The position numbers and the translations under genes are program-made. From NCBI RefSeq assembly GCF_025574485.1, contig NZ_JAOBPO010000003.1, positions 473,867 to 537,866 on the forward strand: DNA of 64,000 bases, written 5' to 3'. The notes under the pieces are model-generated. The model was not told where the DNA came from. It searched no databases and was given only the letters and a program-made list of their open reading frames with translations. Positions 18,310 through 27,083 of this stretch are shown here, piece by piece. Origin of the DNA: Kordiimonas aquimaris. GTDB lineage: Bacteria; Pseudomonadota; Alphaproteobacteria; Sphingomonadales; Kordiimonadaceae. Every line of letters begins with the position of its first letter. Within the stretch, counting starts at the first letter, position 1.

Positions 18310-20000
18310 TCAGTATTTGCCATAACTCTAAGCTCGCGCCTTAGTACTTTACCAACAGGCGACTTTGGCAATTCCTCAACAAAATGAATAGTTTTAGGCA
18401 CTTTATAACCGGTTAGATGTTCCCTACAATGCGCAGTCACCATGTCAGTTGTTAGCGTATCGTTAGCAGGCACAATGTACGCAACAACCTTCTCTCCGGT
18501 TGTTTCATGCTTTGCACCCACCACGGCAGCTTCACGAACAGCATCATATTTGGTTAACACATCTTCAATATCGACAGGGAAAACATTAAATCCAGATACA
18601 ATTATCATGTCCTTAATGCGATCAACGATACTGAGATAACCTTCTTCATCCAGCTTGCCAACATCACCTGTGCGCAGCCACCCGTCAGTAAGTGCTTCAT
18701 CCGTAGCATCTGGATTATTGAGGTAACCACTCATAACTTGAGGGCCCCGCACCAACAGTTCACCTGCTTCGCCAACAGGTAAATCATTGCCTTCAGAATC
18801 AACAATTCTAAGGTCTGTTCCCGGTACAGGCACACCGCACGTACCGCGTTTAGGTGGGCGATTAAGAGGCATGGAACTCACGACACAGGTGCATTCAGTC
18901 ATGCCGTAGCCCTCATATATCTCAAGCCCCGTTAGATCATGCCAAGCGTTTGCTGTTGCCGGTTGCAGCGGTGCGGCACCGGAATAACAAGCGCGCAAAC
19001 TTTTAGGTGGGCTATCTGTGAACCACTTTTCCTGCATCAATCCAGTATAAAGCGTGTTGATGCCCGGCAAGATTGTAATGTCAAATTTATCAAATGCTGC
19101 TTTAAGGTTCGAAAGAGGCCGTGGCACAGGAACTAAAACAACATGAACGCCGTTATTCATGCAGGCAAGAGCGCCAACAGCAAGCGCATATACGTGATAG
19201 AGAGGCAAGATCAGTAACAACGCATCTTCAAGCCTGATATCCAGCTTATCAGGGCGCATGTCAGCCTGTGACATATTACCAACCACATTATAGTGTGTCA
19301 GCACTGCCCCCTTACTGCGCCCTGTAGTGCCGCCCGTATACTGATAGATAGCAGGATCAAACACAGACTGGCCTTCGCGGTATTTCGACGTATCGCCAAC
19401 ACGCTTAAGGTGCTTCATCCCAGTGTCAATAACAGTGCGCATGCTTCCTGCGGCTTCACCTTCAAATGCAGGAATGGCTTTTTTTATGTACTTCATGGCA
19501 AAGCCAAGCATGTGTCGCTGCAATGATGGAAAAAAGTCTAGCAATGAAAGGCAATATACCTGTTCAACATTTGTATTTTCAGTAGATTGTTTAACACGGT
19601 CACCGAACACATCAATTACGAACCAGATTTTGGCACCACTGTCTTTCAATTGATGATTGGTCTCGTCAGCAGTGTAGAGCGGGTTCACATTTGTAATCGT
19701 CAGGCCAGCTTTGAGAATACCACATATCAGCACAGGGTATGCGAGTGTGTTAGGCGATTGCACGGCAACCACATCACCGGTTTGCAAGTTCAACTCTTCC
19801 CTGAGGTAAGCGGCAACAGCGTCAGAATGCGTACCCAACTCATGAAATGTCATAGTCTGGCTATGTCCGGTCGGTAAAATACAACTAAATGCTTTTTTAC
19901 CGCCGTGATTTTTAACAGACTCATCAACTAAACTACCAAGGTGGTTCGACAAGAGGTTGTCAGCATTAAAAGAAATCTCATGTTGGTACGCTATTGGCAT
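18306..20000 (-). CDS. fadD: Long-chain fatty acid-CoA ligase
   Basis: This 564-residue adenylate-forming enzyme activates fatty acids with ATP and CoA. The AMP-binding P-loop YTGGTTGRSKGAVLTH is near residue 225, the YEGYGMTECTCV motif near 370, and the FACS-type WLRTGDVGKLDEEGYLSIVDR motif near 440. The C-terminal catalytic lysine lies in SPVGKVLRRELR. I use the ATG at 20000, which has AAGGAG directly upstream; an earlier GTG overlaps that ribosome site. It lies downstream of a patatin-like lipase and upstream of an SDR, consistent with uptake of fatty acids released from lipid. Confidence 0.94.
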   Translation of the reverse strand: MPIAYQHEISFNADNLLSNHLGSLVDESVKNHGGKKAFSCILPTGHSQTMTFHELGTHSDAVAAYLREELNLQTGDVVAVQSPNTLAYPVLICGILKAGLTITNVNPLYTADETNHQLKDSGAKIWFVIDVFGDRVKQSTENTNVEQVYCLSLLDFFPSLQRHMLGFAMKYIKKAIPAFEGEAAGSMRTVIDTGMKHLKRVGDTSKYREGQSVFDPAIYQYTGGTTGRSKGAVLTHYNVVGNMSQADMRPDKLDIRLEDALLLILPLYHVYALAVGALACMNNGVHVVLVPVPRPLSNLKAAFDKFDITILPGINTLYTGLMQEKWFTDSPPKSLRACYSGAAPLQPATANAWHDLTGLEIYEGYGMTECTCVVSSMPLNRPPKRGTCGVPVPGTDLRIVDSEGNDLPVGEAGELLVRGPQVMSGYLNNPDATDEALTDGWLRTGDVGKLDEEGYLSIVDRIKDMIIVSGFNVFPVDIEDVLTKYDAVREAAVVGAKHETTGEKVVAYIVPANDTLTTDMVTAHCREHLTGYKVPKTIHFVEELPKSPVGKVLRRELRVMANTD

Positions 20001-20051
20001 TACCACTCCTTAAAAACAATCATCAGCACTCAAGACCAAGCTTCATAAAAT

Positions 20052-21125
20052 TTATATTTCGACCCGAGCGCTCTGCAAACTGTCCACTAATTTACCATGG
20101 TCGTCCAGTAATTCAGCAAACTCTTCAGCCATTCGCTCACTTTCATCAACAACGCACTGCCAGTAGGCTAACCGCGCATCATCATTCATTGATGTGAAGT
20201 CTGTCCTGTCAGTAATTTTTCCGCCTGGAAGAGAGGCAACCAATTCTGGTGACGGAGACAGCATTAACATTTGATCCCACACCTTCCCTGTTGCACGTCG
20301 ACCTGGCCGACTTTTGTCAAACCAGCCAGGAACAATATAGTCATAGAAGTGCGGATACAGCACAATGCCGTCGCTATAGGACCAAGGCACATCAAAATGA
20401 TAGTCAATAACGCCGCCGTCTCGGTAAACACCCGGCCCTGCGCCAGCAATATCCATTAAAGGCTCCGATACAAAAGGGATAGACCCACTTGCCATCAAGG
20501 TATCAGCCAGAATTTCGGGCGTTAACTTTACGTCTTTTCTGCTGAAATCCTGCCAAACGTCTGGGCATGCCGCGCCCTCTCCGCTATGGAAAACAACACG
20601 TTCAAAGAACTTGTCCAATCTATCGCGAGACAATCTGTTGGCACCGGCAGCAGCTACAATGCCTGCAGCTTCAAGCATTTGCTTTTTACTGCCAGCAACA
20701 CCTTTCCCGCGTACAGCAACAATATTCAGGTTACGCTGAGGATTATCAATCAAGCGCCGCGCTTCACCCGCAGGATAAAGTTCATTTAAAATGTCATAAG
20801 AAGCACGTGTTAAATCGGCAGTGGTTTTTAAAGTTTCTGTCCTGAAACTAAAATAACTTTCCAGAAACTTGTCAAATGTAACACCCGTATCCGGGTGTGC
20901 ATAAACTGTCATGCGCCACGCACCAATAGATGAACCAACAAGGTCTATCTTCTGTTTTGCTTGAGGTAAAAAGTCGTGACACAAAAAACGATCAAGGCCT
21001 TTTAATATAAGCCATTTAGGCCCACCTGAGGCACCAACAATAAGTCGGATCAAGTCGGGTGTAAGTCCATGCTCGACAATACGATCACGCGCCGTTTTAC
21101 CCACGATTAACTGAAGCGCCTTCAT
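20052..21125 (-). CDS. Patatin-like phospholipase family protein
   Basis: This 357-residue protein carries all parts of the patatin Ser-Asp dyad: an oxyanion glycine loop GASGGPK at residues 31-37, nucleophile Ser66 in GSSIG (64-68), and Asp236 in RDGGVIDYHFD. It has no signal peptide and is probably a cytoplasmic or membrane-associated acyl hydrolase. It is first in a unit with fadD (51 bp downstream) and an SDR, so the likely job is release of fatty acids from phospholipid or stored lipid, followed by CoA activation. The substrate class is inferred. Confidence 0.85.
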   Translation of the reverse strand: MKALQLIVGKTARDRIVEHGLTPDLIRLIVGASGGPKWLILKGLDRFLCHDFLPQAKQKIDLVGSSIGAWRMTVYAHPDTGVTFDKFLESYFSFRTETLKTTADLTRASYDILNELYPAGEARRLIDNPQRNLNIVAVRGKGVAGSKKQMLEAAGIVAAAGANRLSRDRLDKFFERVVFHSGEGAACPDVWQDFSRKDVKLTPEILADTLMASGSIPFVSEPLMDIAGAGPGVYRDGGVIDYHFDVPWSYSDGIVLYPHFYDYIVPGWFDKSRPGRRATGKVWDQMLMLSPSPELVASLPGGKITDRTDFTSMNDDARLAYWQCVVDESERMAEEFAELLDDHGKLVDSLQSARVEI

Positions 21126-21202
21126 CGTTACTACTTCTCCTTGTATTATGAGGATATGGCGATGATAGATTTATTCAAGGGCCGTAGGGTATCAATAGAA
21201 AC

Positions 21203-21230
21203 AAAAAGAGGCGCACCATAAGCGCGCCTC
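21203..21230 (-). terminator. Rho-independent terminator of the MaoC-SDR-thiolase-QOR operon
   Basis: On the minus strand GAGGCGC pairs with GCGCCTC across a nine-base loop and is followed at once by TTTTT. It lies 34 bp downstream of the quinone-oxidoreductase-like gene, at the end of the operon. Confidence 0.85.
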
Positions 21231-21263
21231 AATAAAATGCAGAACAATACTATAGGTAAAATA

Positions 21264-22238
21264 TTACGGCGTCAGGATAACTTTGCCCTTTGCCCGCCGC
21301 TCTGTCAGGCAGGCATATGCTTTTTCAACATCCGCGAGAGGGAAAACATCATTCACGCTGGCTCGCACCTGACCAGATGCAACCATACCCATAATTTCCT
21401 GCATATTTTGCATTTGCTCACCCGGGTTTTTAGCAACCCAAGCCCCCCAAAACACACCAACCAATGATGCCTGTTTCAGCAAACACAAATTAATTGGTAC
21501 TTTTGGAATATCACCAGCCGCAAAACCAATAACCAGTAATCGTCCATTTGGCGCCATATTACGAAAAGCCGTTTCCGTATAATCACCACCAACAGGATCA
21601 TAAATAACGTCAACGCCTTTACCGCCTGTGATCTCTTTAATCCGTGCTTTCAAATCTTCAGTTGAATAATTAATTAATTCATCTGCACCAGACTTTTTGC
21701 AGAATTCAAGCTTTTCATCTGTACTGGCAGCAGCAATAACCTTGGCTCCCATTGCTTTTGCGAGCTCAACGGTCGCTATACCAACACCGCCTGCGGCTCC
21801 CAAAACCAAAACAGTTTCGCCCTCTTGTAACTGAGCACGCTGCTTCAACGCGTGATAGCTTGTGCCGTATGTCAGTGTAATACCAGCTGCCATCTCAAAC
21901 GAGAGTGTATCGGGCATTGGGATGGCTGTAATCGCAGGGACCACAACTTGCTCCGCAAATGCACCCGTCTGGCACATGAAGATAATTTTATCACCAACAT
22001 TTAAATGCTTAACGCCTTCACCAACTGCGGCAACCACACCAGCACCTTCACCGCCGGGTGTAAAAGGCAAATCAGGTTTAACCTGATATTTCCCTTGAAT
22101 AATCAATGTATCCGGGAAGTTAAGACCTGCAGCTTTAACGTCTACAAGCACATGGCCCGGCGCTACTTCTGGTGTAGCTACATCTTCCACAACCAACTTG
22201 TCAGCAAGCCCCAGTTCTTTACACAATACAGCCTTCAT
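21264..22238 (-). CDS. Zinc-independent NADPH:quinone oxidoreductase-like MDR protein
   Basis: This 324-residue medium-chain dehydrogenase/reductase belongs to the quinone oxidoreductase group: GLNFPDTLIIQGKYQ, PGGEGAGVV, and the NADPH-binding VLGAAGGVGIATVELAKAMGA near residue 145. The structural and catalytic zinc cysteines of alcohol dehydrogenases are missing. The ATG at 22238 has GGGAGA upstream. It is last in the operon after MaoC, SDR and thiolase, and a strong terminator follows. A role in reducing an enone or enoyl-CoA intermediate is plausible; 2,4-dienoyl or crotonyl-CoA reductase-like activity cannot be excluded. Confidence 0.9.
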   Translation of the reverse strand: MKAVLCKELGLADKLVVEDVATPEVAPGHVLVDVKAAGLNFPDTLIIQGKYQVKPDLPFTPGGEGAGVVAAVGEGVKHLNVGDKIIFMCQTGAFAEQVVVPAITAIPMPDTLSFEMAAGITLTYGTSYHALKQRAQLQEGETVLVLGAAGGVGIATVELAKAMGAKVIAAASTDEKLEFCKKSGADELINYSTEDLKARIKEITGGKGVDVIYDPVGGDYTETAFRNMAPNGRLLVIGFAAGDIPKVPINLCLLKQASLVGVFWGAWVAKNPGEQMQNMQEIMGMVASGQVRASVNDVFPLADVEKAYACLTERRAKGKVILTP

Positions 22239-22293
22239 GTGCCGTCTCCCTATCGTGAAAACCAATTGGGGGCGACAAGCGCCCCGTTTTTGA

Positions 22294-23475
22294 TTATGCT
22301 ACTTCAAACAAGCCTGCAGCACCCATGCCGCCACCAACACACATCGTGCTGACAACATATTTGGCACCGCGACGTTTACCTTCAATGAGCGCATGAGCAA
22401 CCATTCGTGCACCTGACATGCCGTACGGATGGCCAATAGAAATAGCGCCGCCGTTCACATTTAGGAGTTCGTTCGGAATACCAAGCTTGTCGCGGCAATA
22501 AACCACTTGCACAGCAAACGCTTCATTAAGTTCCCACAGACCAATATCGTCCATCGTTAGACCATTCGCTTTCAAAAGCTTAGGAATTGCATAGACAGGA
22601 CCAATACCCATTTCGTCAGGCTCAAGGCCAGCAACCGCAATACCGCGGTATATACCAAGTGGGTTTAGGCCCTTTTTCTCTGCAACTTTCGCTTCCATCA
22701 AAACTGATGCCGAAGAGCCATCAGAAAGCTGACTGGCATTACCTGCCGTAATAGTGCCGCCTTCAATCACAGTTTTAAGGCCGGAAAGACCCTCAATTGT
22801 TGTTTCAGGGCGATTGCCTTCGTCTTTTTCCAAAGTCACTTCATGAAATGACATTTCTTTCGTTTCCTTGTTCACAACAGCCATGTTTGTTGTGATAGGC
22901 ACGATCTCATCGTCAAGCTTACCAGCTTGCTGTGCTGCAGCTGTACGCTGTTGAGACTGCAGGCCGTATTCATCCATCGTTTCTCGGGTAATACCGTAAC
23001 GATCAGCAACAACTTCTGCTGTTTGCAGCATCGGCATATATGTATGCTCATGCATAGCTACCAAGCTTTTATCAACTGCCTGAAAACGGTTCATATGTTC
23101 ATTCTGAACGACAGAAATACTGTCAATACCAGCCCCAACAGTAACGTCCATACCGTCCGAGATGATCTGTTTGGCTGCTGTAGCAATGGCCATCATGCCC
23201 GAAGAACATTGACGATCCATAGTCATACCGGAAACTGTGGGTGGCAAACCTGCACGAAGTGCCGCCAAACGACCAATATTTTGCCCTGTAGAGCCTTGAG
23301 TTAAGGCACACCCCATAATCACGTCGTCCACTTCAGCACCTTCAATGCCGGCACGCTCTATAGCGTGGGAGATAGAATGAGCACCAAGTGTTGGGCCGAG
23401 AGTAGCGTTAAGAGAGCCGCGATATGCACGACCAATGGGAGTTCTAGCTGTTGATACAATGACTGCTTCACGCAT
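22294..23475 (-). CDS. Acetyl-CoA acyltransferase (thiolase)
   Basis: This 393-residue thiolase cleaves 3-oxoacyl-CoA with CoA. The acyl-accepting cysteine lies in [12 protein letters not shown] near residue 90, the NEAFAVQ motif near 320, [16 protein letters not shown] near 350, and the second catalytic cysteine in [10 protein letters not shown] near 380. The position inside a beta-oxidation operon, 9 bp after the MFE-2-like SDR, makes degradative thiolysis the likely direction, not acetoacetyl-CoA synthesis for PHB. Substrate chain length is unknown. Confidence 0.93.
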   Translation of the reverse strand: MREAVIVSTARTPIGRAYRGSLNATLGPTLGAHSISHAIERAGIEGAEVDDVIMGCALTQGSTGQNIGRLAALRAGLPPTVSGMTMDRQCSSGMMAIATAAKQIISDGMDVTVGAGIDSISVVQNEHMNRFQAVDKSLVAMHEHTYMPMLQTAEVVADRYGITRETMDEYGLQSQQRTAAAQQAGKLDDEIVPITTNMAVVNKETKEMSFHEVTLEKDEGNRPETTIEGLSGLKTVIEGGTITAGNASQLSDGSSASVLMEAKVAEKKGLNPLGIYRGIAVAGLEPDEMGIGPVYAIPKLLKANGLTMDDIGLWELNEAFAVQVVYCRDKLGIPNELLNVNGGAISIGHPYGMSGARMVAHALIEGKRRGAKYVVSTMCVGGGMGAAGLFEVA

Positions 23476-23484
23476 GGGGAATTC

Positions 23485-24405
23485 CTATCCTACTTTTACG
23501 CCAAGTACGGCGGCTGCTTTGGTTACAAATTTCATAGTCTGCTGACCGCCTTGAACAAACTCTTGTTGTCCCTCAGGGTCGGCAACATCAGCAATGGCTG
23601 CACGAACATTTTCCGGCGTCTGCTCATCAGGTGTCAGATAAATGCCGTCAGTTTCATAAACGATAGCTCTGGCGAAACCGCCACCGCCAGCACATAAAAT
23701 AGTGCGATTTGGCGCATCATCGTCGCAGAGAGTAAGAACACCCGCAGTTACTGACTCAGGCGTTAACACATCCAAAGCTTCCTGTGGCATAAGACCTTCT
23801 GTCATACGCGTTGCTGCAGTTGGCGCAAGGCAATTGACGTTAATATTGTATTTGGCGCCTTCAAGGCACAGTGTGTTCATGAAACCAACAAGTGCCATTT
23901 TGGCAGCGCCGTAATTGGCTTGCCCAAAGTTACCGTACAAACCAGAAGAAGACGTCGTCATCACAATACGGCCGTATGCTTGTTCACGCATAATGTCCCA
24001 GACCGCTTTCGTACATGTAACCGCACCCATCACATGAACATTCATGACAAATTCAAAGTCTGACAGGTCCATTTTTACAAATGTTTTGTCGCGCAACACA
24101 CCAGCATTATTGATCAGGATATCAATGCGGCCCCATTTATCCATGGCTTGTTGCACCATGTCGGCCACCTGCTTCGCATCACAGACATTAGCACCGTGCG
24201 CAATAGCTTCACCGCCAGCATCGATTATTTCCTGCACAACCGCCTGTGCAGCGGCAGAAGAACCACCCTGCCCGTGCACATCGCCGCCCAAGTCATTCAC
24301 AACAACTTTTGCGCCGCGCGCCGCCAAGGCAATGGCGTGGCTGCGGCCCAAACCACCGCCAGCGCCTGTTACAATCGCAACCTTACCTTCGTAAGAAATG
24401 CTCAT
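23485..24405 (-). CDS. MFE-2-like 3-hydroxyacyl-CoA dehydrogenase (SDR)
   Basis: This 306-residue SDR is about 50 residues longer than a classical SDR. Its start MSISYEGKVAIVTGAGGGLGRSHA and the VVVNDLGGDVHGQGG segment match the (3R)-hydroxyacyl-CoA dehydrogenase domain of peroxisomal multifunctional enzyme type 2. Catalytic residues sit in TTSSSGLYGNFGQANYGAAK. I start at ATG 24405, spaced six bases from GGAG; an ATG six bases earlier abuts that site. With the adjacent MaoC hydratase it would form a split MFE-2, oxidising (3R)-hydroxyacyl-CoA. The stereochemistry is inferred from family resemblance. Confidence 0.9.
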   Translation of the reverse strand: MSISYEGKVAIVTGAGGGLGRSHAIALAARGAKVVVNDLGGDVHGQGGSSAAAQAVVQEIIDAGGEAIAHGANVCDAKQVADMVQQAMDKWGRIDILINNAGVLRDKTFVKMDLSDFEFVMNVHVMGAVTCTKAVWDIMREQAYGRIVMTTSSSGLYGNFGQANYGAAKMALVGFMNTLCLEGAKYNINVNCLAPTAATRMTEGLMPQEALDVLTPESVTAGVLTLCDDDAPNRTILCAGGGGFARAIVYETDGIYLTPDEQTPENVRAAIADVADPEGQQEFVQGGQQTMKFVTKAAAVLGVKVG

Positions 24406-24439
24406 ACTCATCTCCGAACTTAAATACTAATGGACGGCT

Positions 24440-24904
24440 CTAACCGCCAACAACAACCATAGTAAGCCACTCTGCAATCAATGCAGGGTGCTTTTCATCT
24501 TTGATTTCAATCGTGATTTCGTTTTTGACCAACAAACGATTACCAGGTTTTTCAGTTACTTCGGTCAACTTAACCCGCGCCCGAATTTCACTGTCGACTT
24601 TCACCGGCGCTAAAAAGCGTACCTTGTCACAACCATAGTTAATGCCCATCACAGCACCTTCTACCTGCAGCATACCTTCACCCGCCAAGTGAGACAGTAG
24701 CGACAGCGTCAGAAAACCATGAGCGATCGTCGTACCAAAAGGTGTTTTTGCAGCCGCTTCTTTATCAACATGAATGAATTGATAGTCCTCGGTTACTTCT
24801 GCAAATTTGTTGATACGCTCTTGATCAATCAAGAACCAATCAGACAAACCAGTTTCTTTACCAATGTAATCAGAAAGCTGTTCTTTTGTTACAGTATCTG
24901 TCAT
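24440..24904 (-). CDS. MaoC-family (R)-specific enoyl-CoA hydratase
   Basis: This 154-residue single hot-dog protein carries the hydratase-2 active-site pattern, with Asp and His in EDYQFIHVDKEAA near residue 42 and the following PFGTTIAHGFLTLSL helix. It should hydrate trans-2-enoyl-CoA to the (3R)-hydroxy form. The ATG at 24904 has a full GGAGG site; a GTG two codons earlier overlaps that site. It is first gene of the downstream operon MaoC-SDR-thiolase-QOR, directly behind a set of four operator half-sites. Confidence 0.92.
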   Translation of the reverse strand: MTDTVTKEQLSDYIGKETGLSDWFLIDQERINKFAEVTEDYQFIHVDKEAAAKTPFGTTIAHGFLTLSLLSHLAGEGMLQVEGAVMGINYGCDKVRFLAPVKVDSEIRARVKLTEVTEKPGNRLLVKNEITIEIKDEKHPALIAEWLTMVVVGG

Positions 24905-24986
24905 ATTCACCTCCTGTTACAGCGTAAGATACGCCGTTTTTTCCATGATCAAGTTTTGATTCAGCAATTAGCGATAATCTATTGAA

Positions 24987-25032
24987 ACGAATCACGAATT
25001 AATAAACGAATCATTGATTCGAGGTGATTCGT
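24987..25032. promoter_or_regulatory. Cluster of ACGAATCA operator half-sites upstream of the MaoC operon
   Basis: ACGAATCA occurs at 24987-24994 and 25006-25013; its complement occurs as TGATTCG at 25015-25021 and TGATTCGT at 25025-25032. The inner pair forms a perfect 15-bp palindrome (25007-25021) and the outer pair a second inverted repeat centred at nearly the same point. The cluster lies 82-128 bp upstream of the MaoC start. Such nested dyads suit a TetR-type repressor binding as two dimers. No TetR gene lies in the window. Confidence 0.65.
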
Positions 25033-25042
25033 GTTACTAAAA

Positions 25043-25858
25043 TTATGGCATTGCAGATAAACCACCATCAAGCGGAATAATACCGCCTGTAATATAGCTT
25101 CCAGCCCGCGAACAAAGCATCAACAACACACCTGCTATATCTTCCGGCTCACCGCATCTGTGCAAGGGCACATTTGCTTCCATCGCACGCCTACGTGCGT
25201 CGTCCTGAATAACATGAGCCATCATGCGACTTGGGAACGGACCGGGTGCAATTGCATTAACGGTTATGTGCATAGAGGCAAATTCATTAGCTAACATTCG
25301 TGTTAAATGATGAATTGCAGCCTTACTGGCACCATAACTATACGCCTGATTAGAAACCGGACGCGTGCCTACAACAGAACCGAGATTTACAACACGCGCA
25401 GGATCATCAGATTTACCAGCTTGCTTCAATAACGGTAAAAGGTGCTTGGTCAGGTCCGCAACAGCCGTAACGTTCAAGGCCATTACAGAATCCCACTTTG
25501 CACGCGGAAACTCTTCAAAAGGTGCACCCCATGTTGTGCCAGAATTGTTAACCAGGATATCCAGTTTGCCTTCACGGTCAGCTAGCTCTTGCGCTAGTGC
25601 TGATGTCCCTTGCTCCGTACTCAGGTCAGCTTGCAGAGCGATTACAGTCCCAGGGCCAGCAGCGTTCAACTCGTCAGCTACAGCCTGACAGCTATCAAGA
25701 CGACGCGACGCAATATAAACCTTACACCCTGCTCGCACGAGCGCTTCGGTGGCCATTGAGCCAATGCCGGATCCACCGCCTGTTACCAGTGCGACCTTGC
25801 CATTAACAGTGAACAAATTGTCCACTGTTAATGTTGTATTTTCACTTACCTCAGACAC
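25043..25858 (-). CDS. SDR-family oxidoreductase of the acyl-CoA cluster
   Basis: This 271-residue classical SDR has TGGGSGIG near residue 26 after a 20-residue N-terminal lead, VNNSGTTWG in place of NNAG, catalytic Ser in LGSVVGT and YSYGASK as the Tyr/Lys motif. It overlaps the end of the ACAD10/11-like gene by 8 bp, so the two are translationally coupled. In the P. putida levulinate route an SDR (LvaD) accompanies the LvaC dehydrogenase, so a 3-hydroxyacyl-CoA dehydrogenase role is a reasonable guess. Many other substrates are possible. Confidence 0.88.
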   Translation of the reverse strand: MSEVSENTTLTVDNLFTVNGKVALVTGGGSGIGSMATEALVRAGCKVYIASRRLDSCQAVADELNAAGPGTVIALQADLSTEQGTSALAQELADREGKLDILVNNSGTTWGAPFEEFPRAKWDSVMALNVTAVADLTKHLLPLLKQAGKSDDPARVVNLGSVVGTRPVSNQAYSYGASKAAIHHLTRMLANEFASMHITVNAIAPGPFPSRMMAHVIQDDARRRAMEANVPLHRCGEPEDIAGVLLMLCSRAGSYITGGIIPLDGGLSAMP

Positions 25859-27083
25859 TATTCGAGCGGTATTTCTTCAGTTCAGTTCGCGCAATCACCA
25901 TGCGGTGCACTGCATCTGGGCCGTCAGCAAACCGCAGCGTGCGCTGACCTGTCCACATCGCTGCGAGCGGGAAATCTTGACTGATACCGCGCCCACCATG
26001 CATCTGCATAGCTTCATCGATAACCTCAAGTGCCATCCGCGGCGCTTGTACCTTAATTTGCGATATATACGGCTGTGCGGCTTGCGTTCCGATCGTGTCC
26101 ATCATGTATGCCGCTTTCAGACACAACAGGCGAGACATCTCAATACTTATACGAGCTTCAGCAATAATATCGTAGTTAGCACCAAGTTTGGCAAGTGGAC
26201 GACCAAATGCTTCGCGTGTTGTTGCACGCTGGCAAAGTAGCTCAAGTGCACGCTCTGCAGCACCGATAGAGCGCATACAGTGATGGATACGGCCTGGGCC
26301 CAAGCGGCCTTGTGAAACTTCAAAGCCAGCACCTTCACCGAGGATCAAATTCCCTTTTGGAACGCGTACATTGGTGAAACGGATATGCATGTGGCCATGC
26401 GGTGCATCGTCATGCCCAAACACCATCATAGGACGCAGTATTTCAATACCGTCCGTTTTAGGGTCAACAAAGATCATGCTGTGCTGGTTCTTGCGCGGCG
26501 TATCTTCACCACCAGTTTTCACCATAACAACATACAGGGCGCAGCGCGGGTCTCCTGCACCTGATGCCCAGTATTTCTCACCATTGAGTACATACTCGTC
26601 ACCGTCCAGAACAGCGCTCATTTCCAGATTTGTTGCGTCTGAAGATGCCACATCAGGTTCTGTCATCAGATAAGCAGAACGGATTTTTCCATCGAGAAGT
26701 GGCTTCAACCATTTATCTTTATGTTCCTGCGTACCATAGCGCTCTATCACTTCCATATTGCCCGTGTCTGGCGCACTGCAGTTAAAGCTCTCTGCTGCCA
26801 AATGAGAGCGACCCATTTCTTCGGCAAGATAAGCATATTCAACAGTCGTAAGGCCAAAACCTGCATCAGAATCCGTTAACCAAAAATTCCAAAGGCCATC
26901 TTTTTTGGCTTCAGATTTAAGGTTCTCAAGGATTTCCGTCATGCGCGCAGTGTAAGCAAAGCGCTCACCATCCTTGCCAACCTCGCTCAGATATTCTTCT
27001 TCAACCGGCATAACCTTTTCGTCAATAAAGCTGCGGATGCGGTCGCGCAGTGCGGTCGCCTTTTTACTTAAACCTAAATCCAT
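25851..27083 (-). CDS. ACAD10/11-like (LvaC-like) acyl-CoA dehydrogenase
   Basis: This 410-residue flavoprotein shows the particular signatures of the ACAD10/ACAD11 dehydrogenase domain: MTEPDVASSDATNLE near residue 140, RLGPGRIHHCMRSIGAAERALE near 265, and MQMHGGRGISQDFPLA near 365. In animals this domain is fused to an APH-like kinase and acts on 4-hydroxyacyl-CoA after phosphorylation; in P. putida LvaC is the separate counterpart. Here the kinase-like partner lies at 37019-38092. The gene overlaps the upstream ligase by one base and the downstream SDR by 8 bp. Substrate assignment is inferred from family and context. Confidence 0.88.
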   Translation of the reverse strand: MDLGLSKKATALRDRIRSFIDEKVMPVEEEYLSEVGKDGERFAYTARMTEILENLKSEAKKDGLWNFWLTDSDAGFGLTTVEYAYLAEEMGRSHLAAESFNCSAPDTGNMEVIERYGTQEHKDKWLKPLLDGKIRSAYLMTEPDVASSDATNLEMSAVLDGDEYVLNGEKYWASGAGDPRCALYVVMVKTGGEDTPRKNQHSMIFVDPKTDGIEILRPMMVFGHDDAPHGHMHIRFTNVRVPKGNLILGEGAGFEVSQGRLGPGRIHHCMRSIGAAERALELLCQRATTREAFGRPLAKLGANYDIIAEARISIEMSRLLCLKAAYMMDTIGTQAAQPYISQIKVQAPRMALEVIDEAMQMHGGRGISQDFPLAAMWTGQRTLRFADGPDAVHRMVIARTELKKYRSNSV

